A stretch of 64,000 nucleotides of DNA from Mesostigma viride (GCA_009746045.1 RPFO01000165.1:5940085-6004084), one strand, 5' to 3'. Positions 1 to 10,555 are shown, counted from the first letter of the stretch. A program made the numbers and translations. The notes: a model not told the origin generated them from the letters alone.

Positions 1-966
1 CAGCCATGCACTCCTGACAAGTGCAGGTGCAGACAAGGGTACCCAGTCTTCAGAGATGATCAATTTCTTGACCTCCTGGATTGCCCTCTCGATAGCACCC
101 TGCTGCCCATGAGCCTCCCTAGGTGTAACCAGCAACTCAGGAAGGGTAGGATCACCCTTGAGATGCTGAAACTGCATGTCCACCTGGATCCTTGTGGTAG
201 GAAACTTGGCTCTTACATTCTGCAGGGCAGCCAGCAAGTACCTGTTCTTCATAGAAGGTAAATGCTCCAGCACCTTGTATTTCGTGTACCTGTCCACGCA
301 CACCAACAGTTGCATGCCCCTGATGTGTTGGATATCACACTGCAGATCACCAATGCTCTGAGGTAGAGCTTTGGCATGTGATTTCCTGGGCTTGTTGGAG
401 GACAACTGGCACTTACACCGTGAGGCAGCTTGCTGACACGCCTTGAGAAGGGGTGCCCTGCCCATACGGAAGGCAAAGTTGTTTGACAGAGAAGTGGCAT
501 GCCCAAACATGTTGTGGATTCGGGCACCCAACTCCTGGTACACAGAGGAAGCAGTCCCTGGCGCAGTCAGGACTGTGCTGTCAGGTTGTCCAGCATCACC
601 ATGCTGACTTCCATCCTGTTCTGACTCAGAGCCTGAGTCACCCTGCTCATGCCCAACACCTGGACCGCCAGCAGGGACCACATGCATACCACCAGAGGCC
701 TTCACACCCCTCTGTGGTTGTACATTGGTTTCTCTCAAAATGAGAGGTCCACCCTCGTGCTCAGCACGAGGATGCATGGGGTCAGACATACTTACAGCTG
801 CATCAGCTGTCAAGGACGTCTTCACAGGAACCTGTACCTCTCCAGGTGACCTGGGGCCACCCTGAACCTGGAGATCACCCTCTTGTTGCCCAGATATAAA
901 ATCTGCATTGGAGCACCTGGCCTCCCCCCTGGGTGAATTAAGGTGTGTAGGGGTTGCCTCAGACAG
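1..966 (-). CDS. Copia-like Pol, N-terminal part (copy 1, cut by window edge)
   Basis: The frame lies directly downstream of the gag UGA stop (967-969) and stays in the gag frame. It covers the N-terminal linker, the HHCC-like zinc region and part of the integrase core. It differs from copy 2 (10552-9587) by only a handful of substitutions and I see no stop in it. The ATG that begins the Pol open frame in copy 2 (10411) is GTG here, at about 825. This suggests Pol is not normally started at that codon and is made as an extension of Gag. The rest of Pol is outside the window. Confidence 0.75.
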   Translation of the reverse strand, partial: MSEATPTHLNSPRGEARCSNADFISGQQEGDLQVQGGPRSPGEVQVPVKTSLTADAAVSMSDPMHPRAEHEGGPLILRETNVQPQRGVKASGGMHVVPAGGPGVGHEQGDSGSESEQDGSQHGDAGQPDSTVLTAPGTASSVYQELGARIHNMFGHATSLSNNFAFRMGRAPLLKACQQAASRCKCQLSSNKPRKSHAKALPQSIGDLQCDIQHIRGMQLLVCVDRYTKYKVLEHLPSMKNRYLLAALQNVRAKFPTTRIQVDMQFQHLKGDPTLPELLVTPREAHGQQGAIERAIQEVKKLIISEDWVPLSAPALVRSAWL

Positions 967-2082
967 TCACTGCTCCTTGTTGTCTTCTTGCTGACTGCCC
1001 TTTGAAGGCTGGCCCTGGGACTTGTTGTTGTTCTTCTTCTTGTTGTTGTTGTTATTCTTGTTGCTGCCCTGGCCCTGGGATTTCTTGAAGCTGGGACACT
1101 CCTTCTTGATGTGCCCCCACCCCTTGCACAGGTAGCATTGTATCTTTGACTTGCCCTGGCCTCCTCCCCCGTTGTCAGGCGCGTTGCCCTGCTTGGGCTT
1201 ACCACCCACCCGCCTGAACACCGACTTGGAGTGTGACCTCCTGTCAGAGTCGGGTGAATGATCGCCCTTGCGCTTGTTATGGTTGCCCCCTCGTCCTCCT
1301 TGGCTTCTGTCAGCCTCAGGCGTCTTGGAGCCCCCCTGGGTACGCCCACCTGCCTGGGTAGCCTTCACTGCTGGCACTCCACCCTCAAACAGCTCCTCTG
1401 CCTCGAGTGCTTGTTTGATTATGACCTTGTAGGCCTTGAGGGTTGAGTGTGGGGCACACATGACCTTTAAAGAGCCACGTGTAGCCTTATCCAGCCCAGA
1501 GACCTTCAACCAGTTGGTCAGGGCTATGTTATCTGCCACGTTGAAACCGTGGGCCCTGCCTTCCTCAACCATTTTGCAATAGCTAAGGAAATTCTGGATG
1601 AGATCCCCCTTGACCTCCCACCCTTGATACTTGTCTTGCCAATGGATGCCGACCTTCTTTCGCTGGTCTTCAAGCAACTCCTTCAGCTCAGCTACATACA
1701 CTGCCCAGGCCTTGTTGGCCTTCTTACATTCTCTGGTTAGGTCCTTGATCTGATCAGTGCACTTGCCAAACGTGCTGCTGCCTATCCAGATCTGATAGTA
1801 GTTGGTACCCCCGTACAAACTAGGAAACCCTTCCAGCCCTTCTACAAACTCTTCAGCCTGCTTAGGCTTAGAGTCAGATGTCACAGGTTGCAGCTGATTT
1901 ACAATTAATAATCCCTGAGTGGTAAGGTCAAAACCATGAACAGCTTGTGCATTATTATTATTGTGATGAATGTTGGTAATCTCTCCGGTAACCCCCACGT
2001 CATCTACGTGAGCGGTCCCACTACCAGCACCACCATTATTTCCACTGGCTGGGGCACCTTTGCTACGGCGCCCGTCTGCCAT
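967..2082 (-). CDS. Gag of copia-like element, copy 1
   Basis: The protein has 371 residues. A low-complexity N-terminus is followed by a helical Gag-like region and a basic, Gly/Ser/Lys-rich tail with one CCHC zinc knuckle (CYLCKGWGHIKKEC) near residue 315, then an Asn/Lys tract. By family it should form the particle shell and bind element RNA. It ends with CAG-TGA-CTG. The frame stays open after that TGA into Pol. The N-terminal half differs from copy 2 by many DNA changes, mostly silent, while the protein stays close to copy 2, which points to past selection for function. Confidence 0.85.
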   Translation of the reverse strand: MADGRRSKGAPASGNNGGAGSGTAHVDDVGVTGEITNIHHNNNNAQAVHGFDLTTQGLLIVNQLQPVTSDSKPKQAEEFVEGLEGFPSLYGGTNYYQIWIGSSTFGKCTDQIKDLTRECKKANKAWAVYVAELKELLEDQRKKVGIHWQDKYQGWEVKGDLIQNFLSYCKMVEEGRAHGFNVADNIALTNWLKVSGLDKATRGSLKVMCAPHSTLKAYKVIIKQALEAEELFEGGVPAVKATQAGGRTQGGSKTPEADRSQGGRGGNHNKRKGDHSPDSDRRSHSKSVFRRVGGKPKQGNAPDNGGGGQGKSKIQCYLCKGWGHIKKECPSFKKSQGQGSNKNNNNNKKKNNNKSQGQPSKGSQQEDNKEQ

Positions 2083-2252
2083 TCTGCACTACAAGCTATT
2101 CAAAAAAAAAACACCTCAGCACAGCAGCAGAACAAAGTATGTACAAAATTGTCGCCACTGCCGCCTGCGCCGGTGTCGCCTCCGCCCCCGCGAATTGCCG
2201 TTGAAAAATCGACAAAAATGTCGACGAGTACTGGAAAAGAAAATTGGCCGAC

Positions 2253-2969
2253 CTAGTAGTCAAGGCCCCGGAAATCACAGTACTCGTAGGTATACTCAGG
2301 ATCCTCCATATCCGGCGTGTGTGCCGGACCTGCACCGGTATGTATTAAAACCGGTGTGCTTCCCGTCGCGAAAGTTGCGCGCGCCCGACGCGCGACGAGG
2401 CGCAGAGGATGAGTAAAAATGGATAACAATTCCCACCCTGCGGGAATCCACTCTCGCAGAGATGCGAGAAAAGCCACCAGGTTAATAAGAACCTGGCGTT
2501 CGCGACTGCGTACGCCGCGTGTGAGCAGCGACAGCAACGCGAGATCTTGAAATAAATTTGTCGACACCGCCGGCGCGCCCCCCGTGCGTAGCGATGCCCA
2601 GTTTTGTAAGTTTCTCTGGTAACCGGTGAGCGAAGAGATGGCGTTGTCCAGCTCCTCGATGGCAGTGGTGACCTCGTTCACCGACCGCAAACCTCCCCGC
2701 ACTTGGACCGTAAATTGCGACAAAATGTTGCGAATGGTGTCCAACGGCGTGCGGATAGCCGGCACCAGCTGCGGCAAATCGGGGTCCTCGGGGTTATCCC
2801 CGAGCAATGGAAGAACTGCGCGTTGCCGACGATGAAGTTCGTCGAGCGAGATCGTGACTTGGTCGAGCAATTGCTGCCACGACGGCGCAGTCGGTCTTGA
2901 TAGAGGACCAGCCGGCGGAGCGGCTATTTCCTCATCGGTGGGAATCCGGAATTCTTCAGAATTTGGCAT
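2253..2969 (-). CDS. Extra ORF between 5' LTR and gag, copy 1 (unknown function)
   Basis: The ATG at 2967-2969 gives about 238 residues starting MPNSEEF, the first good start after the LTR. The open frame runs further upstream into the LTR, but the ATG is conserved in both copies. The protein looks mainly helical with no zinc knuckle, no protease DTG and no obvious membrane segment. It ends in an acidic, Tyr-rich tail (EDPEYTYEYCDFRGLDY). The same ORF with many silent differences is at 11836-12546. I do not recognise a family. It could be a second structural protein, an RNA-binding cofactor or a divergent Gag; the real Gag follows separately. Confidence 0.7.
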   Translation of the reverse strand: MPNSEEFRIPTDEEIAAPPAGPLSRPTAPSWQQLLDQVTISLDELHRRQRAVLPLLGDNPEDPDLPQLVPAIRTPLDTIRNILSQFTVQVRGGLRSVNEVTTAIEELDNAISSLTGYQRNLQNWASLRTGGAPAVSTNLFQDLALLSLLTRGVRSRERQVLINLVAFLASLREWIPAGWELLSIFTHPLRLVARRARATFATGSTPVLIHTGAGPAHTPDMEDPEYTYEYCDFRGLDY

Positions 2970-2993
2970 CTTTTTAACGAGGCTTGTAATACG

Positions 2994-3610
2994 AGTTGTA
3001 AGAGTGAGGATGCCACGAATTCCGCCATGGTTCTTGCAGGAAGTTGCCTTTATTAATAACAAGGAAACACAGACGTAAGTCACGTCACTTCCAAGACTGC
3101 ACGCAGCACAGTCGACAGGGTCGCAGTGCCAAGAGAACGTGCACGCAAGAACTAGCGTCCCGGTGCGACCAAGTCACACATACAGGTTGTTAGGGACGCG
3201 TCCAAGTATTCAGCTGCACTGTCACAGCTGAACTGTCAATCAATTGATTACACAGACTCTGGCACGCCTTTGGCGCGCAGATCTATCAATTGTCCATACG
3301 GCTAGTCCTGTGGACCTATCCGTACACTACTCAGCATCAATTGTCTCATAGGTCCTGGCGCGCTACAGCGCGGGTACCTATCAATTGACCATCAAGTCCT
3401 GTACAAGTCCTGTCAACGTCCTGCGGACTATCAAAGTGACACTTGTACATCCTGTGTCCGTACGCGCCCACAGTGGCGCGCCGGGTACTGTCGGCACAGC
3501 CTAGGAAACGTCATAACTTTTACGTTCCTTAACCAAATGAGGCGTTCAAGGTGCCGCTGGAAAGAGCGTAACAATCTCTATCCATCTAACGTAAATCCTT
3601 TACGTTAACT
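2994..3610 (-). repeat. 5' LTR of copia-like copy 1
   Basis: The 617-bp LTR has ends AGTT...AACT and is the same length as the two LTRs of copy 2 (5360-5976, 12571-13187). By eye it differs from them at roughly 20 positions, so copies 1 and 2 come from distinct source elements or are of different age. It contains several CAATTG words. Confidence 0.9.
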
Positions 3611-5359
3611 CTATTATCACGCGCAACGTGCCCAACGATTACAACATCCCTGGGCGAGCGGTCGACGGGTTTCTTTTGGCAGTGACCTGCAGTCCAATGC
3701 GACATCGCTGTGGACCCAGGACGAGGCTAGGGTTCCACCGCCGGTATACGATGAGGCTAGGCCCGCGTCGTCCCATCCGGCGCGCAATGTCCCAGCAGCC
3801 GGACCTGCGCGGCCGAGCGTGTCGCATGGCAATAACCTCAACTTGAGTCGCATGGCACCCAGTGATCCTGGCTACGCGCATCCCTCGTCTGTCTGGCTAC
3901 AACGCAGCGCGACTAGGTCAGCGCCTGCATCGGCAGATGACTCGTTGTCGATCTTTAACGTTCCGCCATATCGCGCAGTGGGCGGACCTCGGGCCGACGC
4001 GTTTAAGGCGCCGCCCATGCCTGACTTTAAACCAGTGCCCAAGCTGCGCGCGACTATGAACCCTCGCGAGATCGATGAATGGACGCGTATGTGGGTACAG
4101 ATCTACTGGGCGTGGTGCAACCACAATGGGTGGGAGCTAGCTACCGAGGTTCTTATCTCCTACGTCGTCACCAACTGCATGGATCCCTCAGTGGTCGGCA
4201 TACTCAACTGTGAGAGTGTCGCGTCGCGCTTGTACCCTCGCACAGCAGAGGAGCTACTAGAGCGCATTGAGCGCAAGCTGGTGCCCCCTGACTGGAAGCT
4301 CCACGAGCGTCTGGCTTTTGCCAAGCTACGCCAAGGCACCACACCGTTCCGCGAGTTTCTGACAGAGTTTGAAGCATTCTCGGCTCGCCTTGAGGACTTG
4401 ACCTGGACCGAATATAGGTCGCGGTTCATTGAGGCGCTGAGTCCGGAGCTCCTAGATGAGGTGCTAAAGCGCTTTGCTGAGATACCGTGGGAGCAGTGGG
4501 ATGTGATCGAGATCCAGCAGTACTTTCTAAAGGTGTCAGATGTGCTCGCACGCCGCCGCGCAGCGGTCACCTATCGGCATGCTGGTGCTGCACCGCGTTG
4601 CGTCCACTTCACTACGGTGGACCAAGATGGGTCCTCTGAGGACATTATCGACCACGAGCAGGAGGACGGCGACTATGAAGCGCCCCAGGTCAATGCAATC
4701 GATGCGTCCAAGGCGCGATGCTTCCGGTGCGGCGAGGTCGGTCATCTCAAGAAGGACTGCACGCGACCACCACGGGATCGCGATCGTGGCGACGAGCAGA
4801 CGTCACCCCGTTTCTCCGGGCCTGCCTTCGGTAAGCGCCCGGAACAAGCACGGCGCCCAGACCGGCCTCGCAACGCGGGCGAGCGCGCAGCTAAGTTGCA
4901 GGACGCCCGGCAGCGTCCCACGCAGCACCAGACGCCCCGCGCTACGGGTCCTTCGTTCCAGCGGGTGAACCGCGAGTTGAATGAGTTGTTCTCACAGCAA
5001 CAGGACTCGGGTAATGGCGCCTCGGGGGTTATGGATGGCAAGGCGGTCGCCGGCTATGGGCATGGCGACGAGGAGGATGAGGTAGAGGGGGAAGAGTGGA
5101 CCGGGCGGTCGAAGTTCGAACGAGGCGGTCTCCCGGCCCTCCGTTCCTCGTGCGTAGTGTCCCTGCCTACACGGATAGAGGTAGATGTAGGACAGGTAGA
5201 TAGGGTAGCGCAAGTCAATAACGTCGGGCAGATAGACAGCTTAGATAAGGACACCCCGTTGGTAGCGAATACCAGCGCGGGCGCAGAATCAGTCGTTACA
5301 GTAGATAGTCGCACCCCGCTTGTAGCGAATACAAGTGCGGATGCATCCTTGGGCGAGAC
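3611..5359 (+). pseudogene. Chromovirus Gag, fragment
   Basis: The frame is open from the junction with copia-like copy 1 at 3611 to the junction with copy 2 at 5359, about 580 codons. The true start is outside the window; the GTG at 3819 is not a convincing start because the frame is open upstream of it. A Gag capsid-like region (around 4010-4540) contains a tryptophan-rich helix and a conserved PDWKLHERLA-type stretch. A CCHC knuckle (CFRCGEVGHLKKDC) is at about 4717-4760. The tail is Arg/Pro/Gln-rich. The frame continues without loss at 13188. Confidence 0.85.
5355..5359. repeat. Target-site duplication of copia-like copy 2 (left)
   Basis: GAGAC here is repeated at 13188-13192. Collapsing the pair restores the host reading frame (GGC-GAG-ACT-TCT), which confirms the insertion boundaries. 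Confidence 0.93.
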
Positions 5360-5976
5360 AGTTGTGAGGGTAAGAATGCCACGAATTCCGCCATGGTTCT
5401 TGCAGGAAGTTGCCTTTATTAACAATCAGGAAACACAGACGTAAGTCATGTCACTTCCAAGACTGCACGCAGCACAGACGACAGGGTCGCAGTGCCAAGA
5501 GAACGTGCACGCAAGAACTAGCGTCCCGGTGTGACCAAGTCACTCATATAGCTTACTAGGGACGCGTCCAAGTATTCAGCTGCACTGTCACAGCTGAACT
5601 GTCAATCAATTGATTACACAGACTCTGGCACGCCTTTGGCGCGCAGATCTATCAATTGTCCATACGGCTATTCCTGTGGACCTATCCGTACACTAGTCAG
5701 CATCAATTGTCTCATAGGTCCTGGCGCGCTACAGTGCGCCTACCTATCAATTGACCATCAAGTCCTGTACAAGTCCTGTCAACGTCCTGCGGACTATCAA
5801 AGTGACACTTGTACATCCTGTGTCCGTACGCGCCCACAGTGGCGCGCCGGGTACTGTCGGCACAGCCTAGGAAACGTCATAACTTTTACGTTCCTTAACC
5901 AAATGAGGCGTTCAAGGTGCCGTTGGAAAGAGCGTAACAATCTCTATCCATCTAACGTAAATCCTTTACGTTAACT
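5360..5976 (-). repeat. 3' LTR of copia-like copy 2
   Basis: It is a 617-bp direct repeat of 12571-13187. For the minus-strand element this is the 3' LTR. Its inner edge (5977) is bordered by a purine tract on the minus strand. Confidence 0.95.
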
Positions 5977-5995
5977 CCAATCCCTTCTTTTCTTT
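5977..5995 (-). promoter_or_regulatory. Polypurine tract of copia-like copy 2
   Basis: On the minus strand the bases next to the 3' LTR read AAAGAAAAGAAGGGATTGG, the expected site of plus-strand priming. I could not identify a matching tRNA primer-binding site next to the 5' LTR (12547-12570). Confidence 0.65.
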
Positions 5996-6925
5996 AGGGG
6001 TCACATCCCCTGCCAGGGACCCTTGAAGTAGCTTGAAATGTCCTTCACTCCAGCTTGAAGCTTGAACAGATGTCTTTAATGGCCAATGCCATTCCCCCAG
6101 CCCTTTCTTTTAAGGAACTGGAAAAGAAACAGATCTGCCACAGGGAAAACCATTTCATGAGAAATGGAGAAAACCTATGGAAGTGGCATTACAGAGTACC
6201 ACCAGATATTAGAAGCACACAAAATTAAATACATACAGGTTAATTCTATGAGGTCTTCTCCAGGAATTAATCCCATCACCTCGGTAGAGCCTCCAGTACA
6301 ATGACCTTCTGGCGGTGAGTTACATTAATCCCAGATACTAATCCCATAAAACCCAGTACATATTCAATATAAGTACAATAAATCCATGACAATTAAAATA
6401 CCACTTGACAAAGTAAGGCGTATTACAATAGTTTGCCTGTCATTCTCTCAACAGGGGTCTATTGGCGCCCGTCTTACGGCGCCCGTCTACTTGCCAGATG
6501 GTAAACTGCCACAGCAAACAAATGACAAAATGAAACACATAGGCAACAATTAAATCCTGCCCTGGGGAACTAGGGAAGTCTGAACAGGCAAACACCTGAA
6601 CAGGCCAGCTTGTAGAAACATAATACCAGGGAATCGAACCCCGCCCTATAAACCCCAGAATAAAGGTTCCCAGACCATTGTGAGAAGTATGTACAAATAT
6701 ACATTTCTTTTAAAATAGAATACATGGTCTGTAATGGACCTGTCAACCTTGTGTAGTCAACAGCATGAACCCCAGCCAAAACCTGGCTGTATCCTGATTA
6801 AAATCAGAGTGAGTGTACCATGGTCCATGAGCCTTAGTACAGACTAAAATACAGGTATTATGCCAGTCACAATGCTGACACTACCACACAATCTGCTCTC
6901 CAATGCCCTATAACCATGCACCAGC
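5996..6925 (-). other. Long 3' untranslated region of copia-like copy 2
   Basis: About 930 bp lie between the Pol stop (6926) and the purine tract. There is no supported ORF. The sequence is AT-richer than pol. I see nothing else in it. Confidence 0.6.
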
Positions 6926-9900
6926 TTAGACAGCTTGCTGAGATGGGTCCATCAGAGACTGAAGAACCTTGTATTGCACTGCTGCCTTCTGCACTAGCTT
7001 GGTCAAAGCATCAGCAGGATTGTCAACCCCAGGGATATGCTCAATATTGGCCAAGGAGGACAACTCCTTAAGAAGGAGATAATCCAAGTCCCTACTTCTG
7101 GCCATCTGCCTGTGCACAAACTGCACCATCCCCATGGAGTCTGTTTTTAGAAGAGTGGTAACCTGAAGTGGCCAAGGAGTGTTAGAAGTCATCTGATGAA
7201 GCAACTCCTTCAGATAAAGGCTTGTGTGAATGCCTTCACAAATAGCCCTGCATTCTGCCACATCACTGCTGACAGCCACCCGTTTGTGCAGGCGACTAAA
7301 CCAGCTCACCAAACTCCCCAGGCCTTCCTGTCTGAGCACAAAGAGCCCTGCAGCCCTGCCCCTGACCTTGGAGACCTGCCTGCTGTCCATTGAGCTATCC
7401 ACATACAGCTCCATGCAAATGGGTTGTGATAAATCCACTGCAGACAACAGAATGCCAGATGAAGCCCTGACCTGATCAGCCACCTTGGCAGACCCTAGCT
7501 CCACCAGCATGTCATCAGGCAACCTGGCTATGACCATAAGGTCTGGCCTGGAAATGCCTGCCACCCAAGCAACCATGCCCCTCACCATGGGACACAGTGC
7601 CTGTGTGATGGTTGGAGGAAGCTTGCTAATGAGGGTCTCTTGATAGTCATTGCCCCCCACCAGCAGCATACGCCACTCCCCTCCCTTCTTCACCAGTGTG
7701 GCCTCCATGCCCACAAACAGCAGAGGCTCATTCTCCACCTGCCATTGCTCCCTACCCAGAGGAAACTTGGACTTAATGATGGAGATCAGCTCCTTAAGCC
7801 ACGACGTGGGAGCTATCAGATGTAGGTCATCCCCGTGCAGCGAAGCATACACTGGCAGGCCTTCCCATTGCCCCAGAAACAGACAGGGGTCTACAGGAGA
7901 GACCTTCAAGTTGCAATGCTCCTTCAGGAAACGGTTGAGAGTCTCCCTCCAGATTATTGGACTTGACCTCAGGCCCTCCAGGCCCTTGAGGATTTTAAGG
8001 AACTCCGTGTGGATGTCCCTTTTCCATACAGCAGGCACCCTAACATAGAAAGGCGTCTTGCCCTCCCACTTTTCCTGTGCCACATCTGCATCACCCTCCA
8101 GAAATGCCCTCTTGAAGTCTATCACCACTGAGCCATAGTCCAAGCCCTTGTTGAGAAGGCCTAGAAAGACACACAGCAGCAGCCTCCAAGTATCATGCAG
8201 CATGCCAGGGGTATACAACTCCTCAGCAGTGCACTCACCAGTACCCTTGAACTCATTCAGCACTGGCCTGACATGTGGTACCTTGACCCCGTCCACCTCC
8301 TTCATCTTGATGACAAACTTGAGCTTGAGTAGACGTCGTGCAGGAGGCAGGTCATTGACAGGTTCCACGCATTTCTTGGAGATCCAGTCCTCCCCAGATT
8401 TAATCAGACCCAGTGTGACCTGGGGACACATAATGGGAGAGGACATGAGCTTCACCAGGCCTTGGTAGTTGATAGGGCTGTGTCCAGCAAGTGAGTGAGG
8501 ACCAATGCCCAAACTGCTTGGATGACTAGCAGCTGGCAGTATGAGGTCATCAACCAAGGGCTCCTGCCCCTGGCACACTTGCACACGCTTAACCGTCCTG
8601 GTTACTGCACGTGATAGGTGAGTGGTCCTGAAATTAATCAGTGGGACCTGACCAGCCCCTTCCTTAGTCAGGAGAGAGGACGTGATCACTACCCCATCCT
8701 GGCATAGGAAATTCTGCCCCAGAAGAGCAGGTCCTTGATAGCCCTCCAAGACACAAAAAGCAGTGTCCTGTCCAAGGATAGGAATGAATACCTCACCCAG
8801 TACCTTCACGTGTACCCCGCCACTGAAGTCAGACACAAACTGATAGCTGGGTTCAGACATGCTGTACCCTGCTGCAGCCCTGGTCCCAATAATGGAGACC
8901 TGAGAATTAGTGTCTACCTCTAAGGCAGTGTCCAGCCCCAGATTGCCATGCCACCTGAGCTTGGCTACCTTGGGCTGCTTCTTGGCCCTTTGTAGAGCCC
9001 CAATCAATCCAGCCAAACTTGTCCCCCTGGGCTTGGTTAGTGCCTTGGGCTTGACAGTTGACTCCCCAGCTGTTGACCTTGCAGCCTGTTCAACAAGTAC
9101 CTCTGCAACCTGGCCAGGGCTGACAGATTCCCCTGCAACAGATGTGGTCGTTGCGTCAGTGATGTCACCTGGGACCTGAAAATCCTGCAGATCCTGTGAG
9201 CCTTGTGCCTGACTGCCCTCATTCATCAGGTTAGGCTTGACATATGACCAACTCAGCCGGTGTACATGCTTTGGTTCGTCCTCCATGCTGACCAAGCATG
9301 CGTGGCTAGCTTCATCAACCTGGGTAACCACCCCAGGACTCCAGCTACCACGTTTGCCATAAAGGCTAGGTTCCTTCCAAGCTAGGACCTTCTGACCCAC
9401 TTGTGGCTCCAGCATCTTCCAACCCCGGTCCTTCTCCCTCAGCTTGGCAAAGGTGACATGTGCAGCATGTTTCCAGCCCTCCAGCACATGTGGTGGGCAC
9501 AGGCCATGATATAGACCCATTGGGCTGACAGCAACTCCATCATAGTAGAAGTTAACCCTGCTGTTCAGCTGCTGCTCCACGTTCCTCAGCCATGCACTCC
9601 TGACAAGTGCAGGTGCAGACAAGGGTACCCAGTCTTCAGAGATGATCAATTTCTTGACCTCCTGGATTGCCCTCTCGATAGCACCCTGCTGCCCATGAGC
9701 CTCCCTAGGTGTAACCAGCAACTCAGGAAGGGTAGGATCACCCTTGAGATGCTGAAACTGCATGTCCACCTGGATCCTTGTGGTAGGAAACTTGGCTCTT
9801 ACATTCTGCAGGGCAGCCAGCAAGTACCTGTTCTTCATAGAAGGTAAATGCTCCAGCACCTTGTATTTCGTGTACCTGTCCACGCACACCAACAGTTGCA

Positions 9901-10411
9901 TGCCCCTGATGTGTTGGATATCACACTGCAGATCACCAATGCTCTGAGGTAGAGCTTTGGCATGTGATTTCCTGGGCTTGTTGGAGGACAACTGGCACTT
10001 ACACCGTGAGGCAGCTTGCTGACACGCCTTAAGAAGGGGTGCCCTGCCCATACGGAAGGCAAAGTTGTTTGACAGAGAAGTGGCATGCCCAAACATGTTG
10101 TGGATTCGGGCACCCAACTCCTGGTACACAGAGGAAGCAGTCCCTGGCACAGTCAGGACTGTGCTGTCAGGTTGTCCAGCATCACCATGCTGACTTCCAT
10201 CCTGTTCTGACTCAGAGCCTGAGTCACCCTGCTCATGCCCAACACCTGGACCGCCAGCAGGGACCACATGCATACCACCAGAGGCCTTCACACCCCTCTG
10301 TGGTTGTACATTGGTTTCTCTCAAAATGAGAGGTCCACCCTCGTGCCCAGCACGAGGATGCATAGGGTCAGACATACTTACAGCTGCATCAGCTGTCAAG
10401 GACGTCTTCAT
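6926..10411 (-). CDS. Copia-like Pol with order integrase, protease-like, RT, RNase H
   Basis: The intact frame has 1161 residues from the ATG, and it is also open upstream to the gag UGA. Regions: HHCC-like zinc segment about 104-139; integrase core with D164, D216 and E246; SH3-like integrase C-terminus about 336-394; retropepsin-like domain about 490-580 with VDTNSQVSII (D500) and a later ALLGQNFL; RT about 680-905 with D765 and YASLHGDD (D861, D862); RNase H about 998-1140 with D1005, E1053, D1091 and D1134. Usual copia order has protease before integrase, and no DTG is visible in Gag or the extra ORF. DTN replaces the usual DTG/DSG, so activity of the protease-like domain is uncertain. 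Confidence 0.88.
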   Translation of the reverse strand: MKTSLTADAAVSMSDPMHPRAGHEGGPLILRETNVQPQRGVKASGGMHVVPAGGPGVGHEQGDSGSESEQDGSQHGDAGQPDSTVLTVPGTASSVYQELGARIHNMFGHATSLSNNFAFRMGRAPLLKACQQAASRCKCQLSSNKPRKSHAKALPQSIGDLQCDIQHIRGMQLLVCVDRYTKYKVLEHLPSMKNRYLLAALQNVRAKFPTTRIQVDMQFQHLKGDPTLPELLVTPREAHGQQGAIERAIQEVKKLIISEDWVPLSAPALVRSAWLRNVEQQLNSRVNFYYDGVAVSPMGLYHGLCPPHVLEGWKHAAHVTFAKLREKDRGWKMLEPQVGQKVLAWKEPSLYGKRGSWSPGVVTQVDEASHACLVSMEDEPKHVHRLSWSYVKPNLMNEGSQAQGSQDLQDFQVPGDITDATTTSVAGESVSPGQVAEVLVEQAARSTAGESTVKPKALTKPRGTSLAGLIGALQRAKKQPKVAKLRWHGNLGLDTALEVDTNSQVSIIGTRAAAGYSMSEPSYQFVSDFSGGVHVKVLGEVFIPILGQDTAFCVLEGYQGPALLGQNFLCQDGVVITSSLLTKEGAGQVPLINFRTTHLSRAVTRTVKRVQVCQGQEPLVDDLILPAASHPSSLGIGPHSLAGHSPINYQGLVKLMSSPIMCPQVTLGLIKSGEDWISKKCVEPVNDLPPARRLLKLKFVIKMKEVDGVKVPHVRPVLNEFKGTGECTAEELYTPGMLHDTWRLLLCVFLGLLNKGLDYGSVVIDFKRAFLEGDADVAQEKWEGKTPFYVRVPAVWKRDIHTEFLKILKGLEGLRSSPIIWRETLNRFLKEHCNLKVSPVDPCLFLGQWEGLPVYASLHGDDLHLIAPTSWLKELISIIKSKFPLGREQWQVENEPLLFVGMEATLVKKGGEWRMLLVGGNDYQETLISKLPPTITQALCPMVRGMVAWVAGISRPDLMVIARLPDDMLVELGSAKVADQVRASSGILLSAVDLSQPICMELYVDSSMDSRQVSKVRGRAAGLFVLRQEGLGSLVSWFSRLHKRVAVSSDVAECRAICEGIHTSLYLKELLHQMTSNTPWPLQVTTLLKTDSMGMVQFVHRQMARSRDLDYLLLKELSSLANIEHIPGVDNPADALTKLVQKAAVQYKVLQSLMDPSQQAV

Positions 10412-10552
10412 AGGAACCTGTACCTCTCCAGGTGACCTGGGGCCACACTGAACCTGGAGATCACCCTCTTGTTGCCCAGATATAAAATCTGCATTGGAGC
10501 ACCTGGCCTCCCCCTTGGGTGAATTAAGGTGTGTAGGGGTTGCCTCAGACAG

Positions 10553-10555
10553 TCA
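10553..10555 (-). promoter_or_regulatory. In-frame UGA between gag and pol (candidate readthrough site)
   Basis: Gag ends CAG-TGA-CTG and the same frame stays open to the Pol stop. The base after the stop is C, which is known to favour UGA readthrough. The same bases occur in copy 1 (967-969). A CCCCT/AGGGG pairing a few bases downstream is possible in both copies. Confidence 0.6.

Larger units (their letters stand above)
1..3610 (-). mobile_element. Copia-like LTR retrotransposon, copy 1 (partial)
   Basis: This is the 5' part of a minus-strand element running off the left edge. From right to left it holds a 617-bp LTR (2994-3610), an extra ORF, gag and the first part of pol. It aligns collinearly with copy 2 (1 here corresponds to about 9587). 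The right flank CTATT (3611-3615) should be the target duplication, so CTATT should also flank the unseen 3' LTR. The plus-strand sequence that starts at 3611 is an open gag frame of a chromovirus, so this copy interrupts that frame. Confidence 0.9.

Noticed and set aside
3819-5444. ORF start at 3819 and end at 5444 as natural gene limits
   Set aside because: 3819 is GTG with an open frame upstream to 3611, and the last 28 codons are LTR sequence of the inserted copia-like element.
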